DNA from: an uncultured Gammaproteobacteria bacterium
GTDB lineage: Bacteria; Pseudomonadota; Gammaproteobacteria; Pseudomonadales; Pseudohongiellaceae
Assembly: GCA_903853385.1 (NCBI GenBank)
Contig: CAINTJ010000116.1
Location: 1-38,213, forward strand
Direction: 5' to 3'
Length of the DNA: 38,213 nt
Positions 15,298 to 23,281 of this stretch are shown here, piece by piece. A program made the translations under genes and the position numbers. A model generated the notes under the pieces. It saw only the letters and a list, made by a program, of their open reading frames with translations, did no database searches and was not told the origin of the DNA. Position 1 is the stretch's first letter; each line of letters begins with the position of its first letter.

Positions 15298-16644
15298 CTA
15301 CTCTCCCCGCGCCAGCAAGGCTGGCAGGAAACTGGTGGTAATGCCGCCCTCGCCAAAAGCAGCTTCGGCGGCAATGCGCTGCAACAGCGCCAGATTGGTG
15401 CTGACACCCTCAATGCGACATAAAGCCAGCGCCTGCTGCAAACTGGCCAACGCCGTGGCGCGATCCACGCCATGCACGATCAACTTGCCCAGCAAGGAAT
15501 CATAGTAAGGTGGCACCACCGCGCCGGTTTCAATATGCGAATCGACACGCACCGCCGCGCCGGCAGCAAACTGCGCCAGTGTGATGCGGCCGGGACTGGG
15601 CCGAAACTCCTGCATTGGATCTTCCGCATTGAGCCGGCATTCAATACTGTGGCCACTGAACCTTACTTCATGCTGCTGCAGCCCCAGCGGGCGGCCTTCA
15701 GCTATGCGTATTTGCTGTGCCACCAGATCGATGCCGGTAATTTGTTCGGTGACCGGATGTTCAACCTGGATACGCGCGTTCATTTCCAGAAAATAGAAGT
15801 CGCCGCGCGCGCAATCGAGCAGGAATTCGATGGTGCCGGCACCGCGATAAGCCAGATGCCGGGCAAAAGTAACCCCGGCAGTTTCAATGGCACTGCGCAA
15901 GGAATCCGGCAGGTTGGGGGCCGGCGCTTCTTCCACCAGTTTCTGGTAGCGTCGCTGGATCGAACAATCGCGCGTGCCCAGGTGAATCACCTCCATGCCA
16001 TCACCCAGTACCTGCACTTCGATGTGGCGGCCGTGTTCAACATAGCGCTCGAGATACAGACGCGCAGAACCAAATGAGGCCTGGGCTTCCGCGCTGGCGA
16101 GCTCAAACAAAGCCGGCACTTCTTCGAGTGTACGCACCACCTTCATGCCGCGGCCACCACCCCCGGCCACAGCTTTTAGCAGAACTGGCAAGCCAAGTTC
16201 GGTTGCCAATGCCAGCGCGGCAGCAGCCGTTGCCACTGCCGCCCCCGTGATCAGCGGCAAACCGGCAGCGAGTGCAGCCTCACGTGCGCGCAGCTTGTCA
16301 CCAATCGCCATCAGCTGCGGCGGTGTCGGTCCGACGAAGATGATGCCTTGCAAAGCACACGCCTCGGCCAACGCGGCATTTTCCGACAGGAAGCCATAGC
16401 CCGGGTGCAAAGCATCTGCTGCCGAGAGCTTGGCGGCGGCCACTACGCGCTCCACATCCAGATAACTTTGTGAAGCCGGTGCCGGCCCTAGCAGCACGGT
16501 GTGATCAGCCATACGTGCCGGTACCGAATCCTGATCAGCGGCTGATACTCCCAGCACGGTTTCGATGCCTAGCTGCCGGCAGGTGCGAATGATGCGCAGC
16601 GCAATCTCGCCACGGTTGGCAATGAAAAGGCGATTAATGTTCAT
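15298..16644 (-). CDS. Biotin carboxylase subunit (AccC-like)
   Basis: A 448-residue ATP-grasp enzyme that carboxylates biotin on the carrier protein using ATP and bicarbonate. Family motifs are complete: FIANRGEIALRIIRTCRQLG at the start, ADALHPGYGFLSENA, the Gly-rich loop AVAGGGGRGMKVV, RDCSIQRRYQKLVEEAPAP, EMNARIQVEHPVTE (catalytic region) and HSIECRLNAEDP. The length is that of a stand-alone AccC, with no fused carrier domain. It overlaps the biotin carrier gene by 4 nt (ATGA). Because the partner carboxyltransferase is of pyruvate type, this is probably a paralogue rather than the acetyl-CoA carboxylase subunit. Confidence 0.92.
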   Translation of the reverse strand: MNINRLFIANRGEIALRIIRTCRQLGIETVLGVSAADQDSVPARMADHTVLLGPAPASQSYLDVERVVAAAKLSAADALHPGYGFLSENAALAEACALQGIIFVGPTPPQLMAIGDKLRAREAALAAGLPLITGAAVATAAAALALATELGLPVLLKAVAGGGGRGMKVVRTLEEVPALFELASAEAQASFGSARLYLERYVEHGRHIEVQVLGDGMEVIHLGTRDCSIQRRYQKLVEEAPAPNLPDSLRSAIETAGVTFARHLAYRGAGTIEFLLDCARGDFYFLEMNARIQVEHPVTEQITGIDLVAQQIRIAEGRPLGLQQHEVRFSGHSIECRLNAEDPMQEFRPSPGRITLAQFAAGAAVRVDSHIETGAVVPPYYDSLLGKLIVHGVDRATALASLQQALALCRIEGVSTNLALLQRIAAEAAFGEGGITTSFLPALLARGE

Positions 16645-17123
16645 ACTGGACCGGGTTTGACCCGCATCAGCAACTGCCCCTTCTCTACCAGTTGTGCGTC
16701 CTGAACCAGGATTTCATGGACCGTGCCGGCAGTCAGCGCCGGGATCGAACACATCAGCTTCATCACTTCAATGATGGCGATGATGGTGTTTGATGCCACT
16801 GGCGCACCGATTTCAACATAAGGTGCCGCACCCGGTTGCGGGGCGCGGTAAAAAGTGCCGACCATGGGCGAGCGGACGTCGACCAGGCCGGCTTCGGTGG
16901 GCGCAGCTTCACTGGCGGGCAACAAGGCCGCTGGCACTGCAGCGGCAGCAGTGGTCAGCTGCAGCGGTGTGGCTGCTTGCAGGGTCTGCTGCTGCTGGGT
17001 CCAGCCCGCCGCAGTCCGCTTCAGATACAAACTGAACTCGGCATTCTCCAGCTGCAGCTCATCGTAGGGGGAATCGTCGAGCGTGCGCACAATGGCCTGG
17101 ATGTCCTTATGATTGAGATTCAT
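16641..17123 (-). CDS. Biotin carboxyl carrier protein
   Basis: A 160-residue carrier: an AccB-like N-terminal part (NLNHKDIQAIVRTLDDSPYD), an Ala/Pro/Gln-rich linker (about residues 40-80) and a C-terminal biotinyl domain with the biotinylation site EVMKLM (K122) and VRSPMVGTFYRAP. It shuttles carboxylated biotin between the biotin carboxylase and carboxyltransferase encoded downstream. The start lies 1 nt after the stop of the ATP-grasp gene and its stop overlaps the biotin carboxylase start by 4 nt, so the five genes are translationally linked. Confidence 0.92.
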   Translation of the reverse strand: MNLNHKDIQAIVRTLDDSPYDELQLENAEFSLYLKRTAAGWTQQQQTLQAATPLQLTTAAAAVPAALLPASEAAPTEAGLVDVRSPMVGTFYRAPQPGAAPYVEIGAPVASNTIIAIIEVMKLMCSIPALTAGTVHEILVQDAQLVEKGQLLMRVKPGPV

Positions 17124-17124
17124 G

Positions 17125-18180
17125 TCAGCGCTTGCCTCCCATCACCTTGAAGATGTGATCGAAAGGTTTGGCAGTGGGTGTGGCCACCGGGGCCTTGTCC
17201 TTGTTGGCCCACACTGTTTCCGGCCGGCTTTGCAGCAGCAAAATGTTGCCGTCCTGGTCCAGTGCCCACTCGATGTCCTGCGGTTTGCCATAGTGGAGTT
17301 CCACTTGTTTGGCGATGTCCGCCAGCGCCAGAATCTGCGCGTCCTGCAGACACGGTTGCTGTTGCCGCTCTGCATCCACCTCCTGTTCGAGTATGCCGCC
17401 GTCGGGCGATGGCACATGTGCCATCAGTTTGCAGCCGATGTCACGCCGGGTGATTTCGCGTGTGATCTTGTTGATGACAAATTTGTCGGGCGTGACTTCA
17501 CCACTGACGATGGCGGATCCCAGGCCCCAGCTGCCTTCCAGTGTGATCACCGAGCGATCGCCGGTGGTAGGACTGCGCGTGAACATCACCCCGGAACAGT
17601 GCGAATTGACCATGCGCTGGATGACCACCGCCATCGCCAGTTGTGCTTCCGGCAGTCCGAGCCGCAAGCGGTAGCTGACCGATTCGGCGTTATACAACGA
17701 GGCCCAGCACAATTTGACGGCTTCCAGCATCGCCGCTTCGCTGCGTACCCACAGATAGGTGTCCTGCAGGCCGGCGAAACTGGCATCGGCACTGTCTTCA
17801 CTGGTGGCGCTGGAGCGTACTGCCACTGCATGCTGGCCTTGTTCGCTCAACAGCTGATAAGCAGCACTGACGGCAGACTGCAGCTCGGGCGGACTCTGCT
17901 GCTGCATCAGCGCAGCACGAATCCGGGCGCATTCAGCATTGAGGGTGGCGTTATCCTGGCCTCGCAGTGCGTCGATGCGCTGATCCAGTTGCAGGGCTGT
18001 GCGCAGAGTTGCAACAAACAAACGGAACGCATCGGTGGTGAGCACAAAGCCGTCGGGTATGCTGATACCGGCCCGCCGCAATTCGCCTAGACTGGCACCT
18101 TTGCCACCCACGCTTGCCACCGAGTGCAAATCGATTTCGCTAAACCATGCCAGTGCCTGGATAGTAGTTACTGCTGCCAT
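17125..18180 (-). CDS. PEP synthase-type ATP-binding subunit (phenylphosphate synthase beta-like)
   Basis: A 351-residue protein that covers only the PEP/pyruvate-dikinase ATP-binding domain (PF01326). Motifs include SVGGKGASLGEL, ISIPDGFVLTTDAFRLF, VAVRSSATSEDSADASFAGL then QDTYL, SGVMFTRSPTTGDRSVI, EGSWGLGSAIVSGEVTPDKF and a terminal IEWALDQDGNILLLQSRPE. The phospho-His domain is a separate gene upstream. This split (about 40 kDa ATP subunit plus about 70 kDa His subunit) is the arrangement known for phenylphosphate synthase of phenol-degrading Thauera/Aromatoleum, not for classical one-chain PEP synthase. It is followed after 1 nt by the biotin carrier gene. The ribosome site sits in an AGGACAGGACAGGA run. 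Confidence 0.85.
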   Translation of the reverse strand: MAAVTTIQALAWFSEIDLHSVASVGGKGASLGELRRAGISIPDGFVLTTDAFRLFVATLRTALQLDQRIDALRGQDNATLNAECARIRAALMQQQSPPELQSAVSAAYQLLSEQGQHAVAVRSSATSEDSADASFAGLQDTYLWVRSEAAMLEAVKLCWASLYNAESVSYRLRLGLPEAQLAMAVVIQRMVNSHCSGVMFTRSPTTGDRSVITLEGSWGLGSAIVSGEVTPDKFVINKITREITRRDIGCKLMAHVPSPDGGILEQEVDAERQQQPCLQDAQILALADIAKQVELHYGKPQDIEWALDQDGNILLLQSRPETVWANKDKAPVATPTAKPFDHIFKVMGGKR

Positions 18181-18227
18181 GAACTGCTTCCTGTCCTGTC
18201 CTAACCTGTTTCTGTTTATGCCACCGC

Positions 18228-20045
18228 TCAGGCGACGTCGTCGAGAATGGTCACAATGCCACGATCACCATCAACACGGATGCGTTGACCGTTCTTGATG
18301 CGTTTGGTGGCATCACCTGTGCCCACCACGGCTGGCATGCCATATTCGCGCGCCACGATCGCCATATGCGACATGGTGCCACCGATATCGGATACAGCGG
18401 CCTTGAGCTTGCTGAACAACGGACTCCAGCTGGGATGCGTCACCGGACACACCAGGATGTCGCCTTCCTGCACTTCGCCGAAATCGTTGATGCTGCGCAG
18501 CACACGTGCAATGCCTTCCACCACGCCGGACGAGGCGGCATAGCCTTTGAGTTCGCCGGTATCAGTGCCCGGCGGCAAGGCCCAGCGGTGCAGGGTTTCG
18601 GTAGTGATGCCCCACAGCATTTGCAGCGCGGGGTCTTCGATATTGTCCGGCATCGGGCCGATGGCCGGTGGCGCCTGGCAGTCAGCCAGCACCTTCAGCA
18701 TCGCACGGCGTTCCTTGACGATGACTTTCCAATGGTTGGGATTGGCCGGTGGTGAACCCGCGGCCCAGCTGTTCATCACCGCCGCCAGCGCCTGCTCCAC
18801 TTCCGTGTGTTGCAGATGAAATACGTCTTCCTGCTGGTCAATCACACCAAAGCGGCTGAGCAAACTGCCGAATTCTCGCACCTTGTTGAAGAAGCTGGTG
18901 GTAAGCCAGTGTTCACAGTAGAACTTGTGGTTTTCCACATACGGAAATACCAGGTGGCATACACTCAGCATCTGGTCGAAGGCTGCCTTTTCCTCATCGC
19001 TGCCGAGCAGGCTGCGGTATTCGTTGACGATGTGGTCTCGTTCCTGTCGCAGTCTTTCGGTAGGACGATCCAGTGACTGGCCCTGACGGACCAGCTCGAT
19101 ATAGTGTGGCAACGCCGACAGTGGCACCGACAGATCGTCGTTCCAGCTGCGCTCGTAATGATAGAAACCGTCGCCGATCGAGATGTTGAACCAGGGGTCG
19201 CGGGCCACTTCCAGCGCCTGCAGCCACTTGGCACCATTGCCACCACGCGCCTTGACGGCAGGCAGAATCACCGCCGGATTGCCATCAGCAGTGAACAAAT
19301 CACCCAGTTCCAGCTCCACGGCCAGTCGAGCCAACTTTTTCAATTCGTCGTCTGGGCGGAACATCAGCACATCGATGCCGGCCACCATGCGCGCCACATT
19401 CTGGTCAGTGATTTCCGGGAATGCCTGTTTGCAGAACTGGAAGAACACCACATAGGCACCGTAGCCCAGCATCAGCATTTCAAAATGGTGCATCCACATC
19501 TGTGAATACAGTTCGAGCGTGCGGTGATAGGTCGTGCGCACATGATGATTTTGTGCGGTGCCGCGGTTTTTCATCACCACCGCTTCATCTTCATATTCCG
19601 GCAACTCGGGAATCTTGATCGCATTCATGTCGCGGATCAGCGCCAGCATGCGCTGCTCCCATTCACCATAGAAAGTGTCCCAGTTTTCGTAGTAATGGCC
19701 AGCCCTTTGCTGGAATAGCTGCAAACGTTCCTGGATCTTGTCCGGATCAGTCACCGTGTTGGCGGTAATGTAGACGCGGCCGTTGATGACACGATAGTCA
19801 ATGCCCATCGCAGTCGGAAACGCAAACACGCGAGTCATATAGGCGCCCATGGCATGGTAGGCAGCCTCAGCCGTGATCATGTCAAACGCCGACATTGGCT
19901 CGGAAAAATGCATGGAGTTGTAGAACCAGAAGCGCTGGTCGTCCTCTGGTTGCACATGAGTGAAATACGGATACATGCTCTGCCAGTTTTCAGCGCCAGC
20001 AACCGGGCCAATGGAGCTCGGCATGGGAAATGGATTGATTTTCAT
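18228..20045 (-). CDS. Phospho-histidine dikinase subunit (phenylphosphate synthase alpha-like)
   Basis: A 605-residue protein. The C-terminal 90 or so residues form the PEP-utiliser swivelling domain, with the phosphorylatable His at about H560 (GGTMSHMAIVAREYGMPAVV) and the preceding VCPVTHPSWSPLF. The remaining 500 residues carry no pyruvate-binding TIM barrel. Features such as YRVINGRVYI, RAGHYYENWDTFYGEWE and DPWFNISIGDGFYHYERSWN resemble the alpha subunit of phenylphosphate synthase as I remember it. The reaction would move the ATP beta-phosphate via His to an alcohol, phenol or enol. No UbiD-type carboxylase is in the window, so phenol itself is not supported. It is the first gene of the operon, with an AGGGA ribosome site and an inverted repeat upstream. 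Confidence 0.75.
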   Translation of the reverse strand: MKINPFPMPSSIGPVAGAENWQSMYPYFTHVQPEDDQRFWFYNSMHFSEPMSAFDMITAEAAYHAMGAYMTRVFAFPTAMGIDYRVINGRVYITANTVTDPDKIQERLQLFQQRAGHYYENWDTFYGEWEQRMLALIRDMNAIKIPELPEYEDEAVVMKNRGTAQNHHVRTTYHRTLELYSQMWMHHFEMLMLGYGAYVVFFQFCKQAFPEITDQNVARMVAGIDVLMFRPDDELKKLARLAVELELGDLFTADGNPAVILPAVKARGGNGAKWLQALEVARDPWFNISIGDGFYHYERSWNDDLSVPLSALPHYIELVRQGQSLDRPTERLRQERDHIVNEYRSLLGSDEEKAAFDQMLSVCHLVFPYVENHKFYCEHWLTTSFFNKVREFGSLLSRFGVIDQQEDVFHLQHTEVEQALAAVMNSWAAGSPPANPNHWKVIVKERRAMLKVLADCQAPPAIGPMPDNIEDPALQMLWGITTETLHRWALPPGTDTGELKGYAASSGVVEGIARVLRSINDFGEVQEGDILVCPVTHPSWSPLFSKLKAAVSDIGGTMSHMAIVAREYGMPAVVGTGDATKRIKNGQRIRVDGDRGIVTILDDVA

Positions 20046-20072
20046 TGGTTTGTCCCTGACAGAATTATTGGA

Positions 20073-20092
20073 TTCCGGTTAACTTACCGGAA
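20073..20092. promoter_or_regulatory. Operator-like inverted repeat upstream of the dikinase operon
   Basis: TTCCGGT (20073-20079) and ACCGGAA (20086-20092) are a perfect 7-bp inverted repeat with a 6-nt spacer. It lies 28-47 nt before the start codon of the first operon gene, where a repressor or activator site or 5'-UTR hairpin would act. No regulator gene is in the window. Confidence 0.45.
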
Positions 20093-20275
20093 AGCCGTGA
20101 TAGGCGGAATAGTTTCCTACATTGCATAAATTGGAAATTATGGTTCAACCGCGACAGGCACAGTTATAACACCTTCGCGGTCTGACCGGGGCGATGTTTG
20201 TGTGGCTGCAGGCCGGCGCCTATGTTAGCCAAGTCAAATCGTCCTGCCCACCGGGCATCTGCCAGCGCAGCATCT

Positions 20276-20604
20276 ATGCTCAAAGGCACACATCTGCTTA
20301 CATTTTTCGCCCTTGCCCTGCACTGCTCCTGGCCTGTGTGGGCGCAACCCTCCGCTGCCGGAAGTATTGAGTACGCCAGGCAATTTTCCCAAGATCAATT
20401 ACAGCGAAGTGCCGTTCCAGCCTTGGCCCAAGGCACTGTTTCAAGCGCACTCGCGCGCACGCTGCCCATCCCAAGCCTTCCTATCACGGTCATTCAATCG
20501 GCCACTGGGAAGCTGACACACTGATGGTGGACACTGCGCGCCGGACTCCTCACCAAACCCGCTTAAATCTCAATCTGATATATATAAATAAAAGATTTTG
20601 TTAA
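20276..20604 (+). pseudogene. Frameshifted, internally deleted secreted-protein gene
   Basis: Three plus-strand frames in succession give pieces of one protein. The first is a signal peptide (MLKGTHLLTFFALALHCSWP then VWAQ) from 20276. The second is NYSEVPFQPWPKALFQAH in the +1 frame. The third is PKPSYHGHSIGHWEADTLMV then DT in the +2 frame, open to TAA at 20602-20604. The last piece is the hallmark GHSIGHWEGDTLVVDT segment of a large family of exported proteins of unknown function; a related intact protein with GFWDGDKLVLNT is encoded at 24968-26014. The spacing between the last two pieces is far shorter than I expect for the family, so an internal deletion is likely. Confidence 0.65.
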
Positions 20605-20780
20605 TTCTTGAATAGCATTTTATTAAATAGGTTCTGCTTAAAAATCTGCACTTATATCGTGTAGTAGCATGCCTGAAATTCAAATTCTAAGGCTATTTAA
20701 TGAAACATATTTTCATGTTTCATGCTTTTTAATACCAGGAAATTAAAAATTTAAATTACATATCTTAATGAGGCTTAATA
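20605..20780 (+). promoter_or_regulatory. AT-rich leader of the TonB receptor with a 9-bp inverted repeat
   Basis: This stretch is much richer in A and T than the rest of the window. It contains ATGAAACAT (20700-20708) and ATGTTTCAT (20715-20723), a perfect inverted repeat with a 6-nt loop, followed by GCTTTTTAAT. It could be an operator, or a hairpin terminator for the decayed gene upstream. GAGG (20770-20773) is the receptor ribosome site. The true promoter could not be fixed among several AT-rich hexamers. Confidence 0.4.
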
Positions 20781-23219
20781 ATGAACAAACCAATAAAGAC
20801 AAATATTGCAGTCGCGATTGCAGCAGCTTGCCTGGCTATGGCCGTCACTGATGCCAGGGCCGACGACGACTCGGCCGCGAAAGGTCAAAGCGCAGGCGGC
20901 GGTCTCGAAGAAGTGCTGATCACTGCCCAGAAGCGCAGCGAGAACCTGCAAGAGACGCCAATTTCGATTTCGGTGCTGACCTCTGATGACTTGGTCAACC
21001 GCCACGTGCAGTCACTGCTCGATCTCGGCGATGGTGCGATCCCTTCGCTGCGCGTAGCGCCGTTCTTCTCGCGCCCGGGGGCGCTCATCATCAATGCCCG
21101 CGGCATTGGCGTGTTATCGGACAGCAACCAACCGGCCCGCGACCAAGGCGTGGGTGTTTATATCGATGGTATCTATTTGGGCCGCGCGCAAGGGCTGGGG
21201 GCGGCGCTCTATGATATTGAAAATATCGAGGTACTCAAAGGGCCGCAGGGCACGCTGTTTGGCCGCAATACAGAAGGCGGCGCGGTCAATATCGTGACCA
21301 AGCGACCGAGCGGCATGTTCAAGATGAATACCAGCTTCGGCGTGGCCAACTATGGTGGTTACAAGGGCGAGACCCATATTGATCTGCCCGAATTTGCCAA
21401 CGTCAGTTTCAAGGTGGATGCCGTGGTGAGCAGCCGCGACGGCTTCGTCGTCAACCCCCTGCCGGGTGCGGAAGACTTCAACAGCTTCAACAAGCGCGGC
21501 CTGCATATTGAGAGCCTGTGGCAGCCAATGGACGGTTTCAAGGCCGACCTCTCTTACGACACATCCTACGATGCCACCAGCACCCTTTATTACCAGCAGC
21601 TTACCGCAGGCACCGGTCTGCCGGCCGCTGCCTCGGGATCGCCGGCCGTGTTGGCCAACAGCCCGGCCGCGCTGTTCAGGCTGCAGCCAACCCGCGCCTC
21701 GACCGCTGCCGTGGGTTCACCGCAACAGCCCAGCGTTGGCGAAACCGATGGCGTCCGTCTGGGTCTCGACTGGGAACTTATGCCCAAGCTGACCCTGAAA
21801 TCGATCACTTCCTACCGGGAACTCACGCAGAGTCAATATGACAACGGCTCCGGGGCCTCGACGCTGCAGCAGGCCACCGCCTCTGCCACCGTGACCCCCA
21901 GCTTCCTCAACTTCCAGTTCTCCCGCTACAGTCTGGCACAGTTCGGCCAGCATCAGGGCAGCCAGGAATTCCAGGCGATCGGCGAGACAGATCGCATCAA
22001 GTATGCGACCGGTGCGCTCTACTACGAGGAGAAAGTGACTGACAATGCTCAGGCGTTCAATACCAACCAGTTTACTGATGCAGCCGGCTCGGCTTTTGTC
22101 ATCCGTCAGCTCGACTATGCAGCCCAGGTGATCCAGCGCGCCAGCCGTGTCAAAACCACCAGCGTTGGCGTTTATGGCCAGGCCACCTACACGCCAGCGA
22201 TCGCCGAGGATAACTTCCACCTGACAGTGGGTGGCCGCTGGACGCGCGACAAAAAAGACGGCCAGCTGTTCATGGTGAACGGTGCGCTGCCGGTAGTGCC
22301 CGTCAACGGCGTGAACGTGAGTGGGCCGGTGGTGCTTGATACAGCTTGGTCGCGTTTTGATCCGCTCGTCAATCTGGCCTACGATATAGACGCAAACGTG
22401 CATGTCTATGGCAAATGGAGCACCGGTTACCGCTCGGGCGGCGCCAATTCGCGCTCACTCAACTATGCGCAATTTAATCCGGAAAAGGTGGCCATGTTTG
22501 AAGTGGGCGCCAAGACCGAATTCTGGGATCGCCGCGCGCGTCTGAATGTATCTGCCTATAGCGGCGACTACGACGGCATCCAGCTCGACTTCAGCGGCTT
22601 GTATGAAGATGTGATCAATGGTGTGCGCGTGGCCACCACCCGCACCACCACCAATACCGTCAACGCGCCCGGCACCGGCAAACTGAAAGGCGCTGAAATC
22701 GAGCTCACGGTTGCACCGATGGAACGACTGACGCTGACGGCAAGCTATGCCTACAACAGTGTCGAGATCCCCAACACTGTCAATCCGTTCCCGCAAACCG
22801 GCGGTGCCTTCATCACCACGCCGATCCCGATCTACCAGGTCTACACTCCCAAGTATGCGGCCAGCGCAGCGATCGACTATGAGCTACCTTACAGCAGCTT
22901 CACAGTACGGCTGCATCTGGATGGCAACTATGACAATGGCTATTACGGCAACTACACCGACAGCGAATACGATACAGTGACCAGGGCCGTGCGCTATGCT
23001 CAGCCGAAAGGTGACAGCGCGCTGGTCTTCAACGGCCGCCTCGCCATTGCCGATATCGACCTGGGCCAGAGCAAGACCAAGCTGGTTGTTGGGCTGTGGG
23101 CACGCAACCTGTTCAACGAAGAGCATGTGTTCTACAAGTCCGGTTCGCCAAGATCCGGCGTGCAGGGCTTCTTCAATGATCCGCGTACCTTCGGCATCGA
23201 AGCCAATTTTAAGTATTGA
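20781..23219 (+). CDS. TonB-dependent outer-membrane receptor
   Basis: An 812-residue outer-membrane transporter. It has a signal peptide (MNKPIKTNIAVAIAAACLAM region, cleaved near ARA), a TonB-box-like EEVLITAQKR, and the plug domain with RGIGVLSDSNQPARDQGVGV and the IEVLKGPQGTLFGRNTEGGA signature. The barrel closes with the usual aromatic end (FGIEANFKY). There is no N-terminal STN domain, so transcriptional signalling through an anti-sigma factor is unlikely. Receptors of this subgroup serve many small organic ligands; the ligand is unknown. The gene is divergent from the dikinase/carboxylase operon, which makes uptake of that pathway's substrate an attractive but untested idea. The start has GAGG 7 nt upstream. 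Confidence 0.93.
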   Translation: MNKPIKTNIAVAIAAACLAMAVTDARADDDSAAKGQSAGGGLEEVLITAQKRSENLQETPISISVLTSDDLVNRHVQSLLDLGDGAIPSLRVAPFFSRPGALIINARGIGVLSDSNQPARDQGVGVYIDGIYLGRAQGLGAALYDIENIEVLKGPQGTLFGRNTEGGAVNIVTKRPSGMFKMNTSFGVANYGGYKGETHIDLPEFANVSFKVDAVVSSRDGFVVNPLPGAEDFNSFNKRGLHIESLWQPMDGFKADLSYDTSYDATSTLYYQQLTAGTGLPAAASGSPAVLANSPAALFRLQPTRASTAAVGSPQQPSVGETDGVRLGLDWELMPKLTLKSITSYRELTQSQYDNGSGASTLQQATASATVTPSFLNFQFSRYSLAQFGQHQGSQEFQAIGETDRIKYATGALYYEEKVTDNAQAFNTNQFTDAAGSAFVIRQLDYAAQVIQRASRVKTTSVGVYGQATYTPAIAEDNFHLTVGGRWTRDKKDGQLFMVNGALPVVPVNGVNVSGPVVLDTAWSRFDPLVNLAYDIDANVHVYGKWSTGYRSGGANSRSLNYAQFNPEKVAMFEVGAKTEFWDRRARLNVSAYSGDYDGIQLDFSGLYEDVINGVRVATTRTTTNTVNAPGTGKLKGAEIELTVAPMERLTLTASYAYNSVEIPNTVNPFPQTGGAFITTPIPIYQVYTPKYAASAAIDYELPYSSFTVRLHLDGNYDNGYYGNYTDSEYDTVTRAVRYAQPKGDSALVFNGRLAIADIDLGQSKTKLVVGLWARNLFNEEHVFYKSGSPRSGVQGFFNDPRTFGIEANFKY

Positions 23220-23237
23220 ACAGGAAGTTGATCAGAA

Positions 23238-23269
23238 CAGCGACGCAGGGTATTGACCTCTGCGCGCTG
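23238..23269. terminator. Hairpin between convergent receptor and phosphatase genes
   Basis: CAGCG-A-CGCAG (23238-23248) pairs with CTGCG-CGCTG (23260-23269), a 10-bp GC-rich stem with one bulged A and an 11-nt loop. It lies 18 nt after the receptor stop and 12 nt beyond the phosphatase stop on the other strand. T-rich sequence (CATTTTG) follows on the plus strand. Confidence 0.5.
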
Positions 23270-23281
23270 TCGGCATTTTGA

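Noticed and set aside
13294-15473. N-terminal extension of the carboxyltransferase to 15473
   Set aside because: The extra 60 residues overlap the biotin carboxylase gene in another frame and have no family resemblance; the ATG at 15293 follows the upstream stop by 4 nt.
17113-18090. A 325-residue plus-strand frame
   Set aside because: It runs antisense to the complete ATP-grasp subunit gene, whose motifs are all in the minus frame. Open antisense frames are common at this base composition.
18181-20045. Classical PEP synthase split by a sequencing error
   Set aside because: The 605-residue chain places about 500 unrelated residues before the swivelling domain and has no pyruvate-binding barrel, so joining the two genes would not give PEP synthase.
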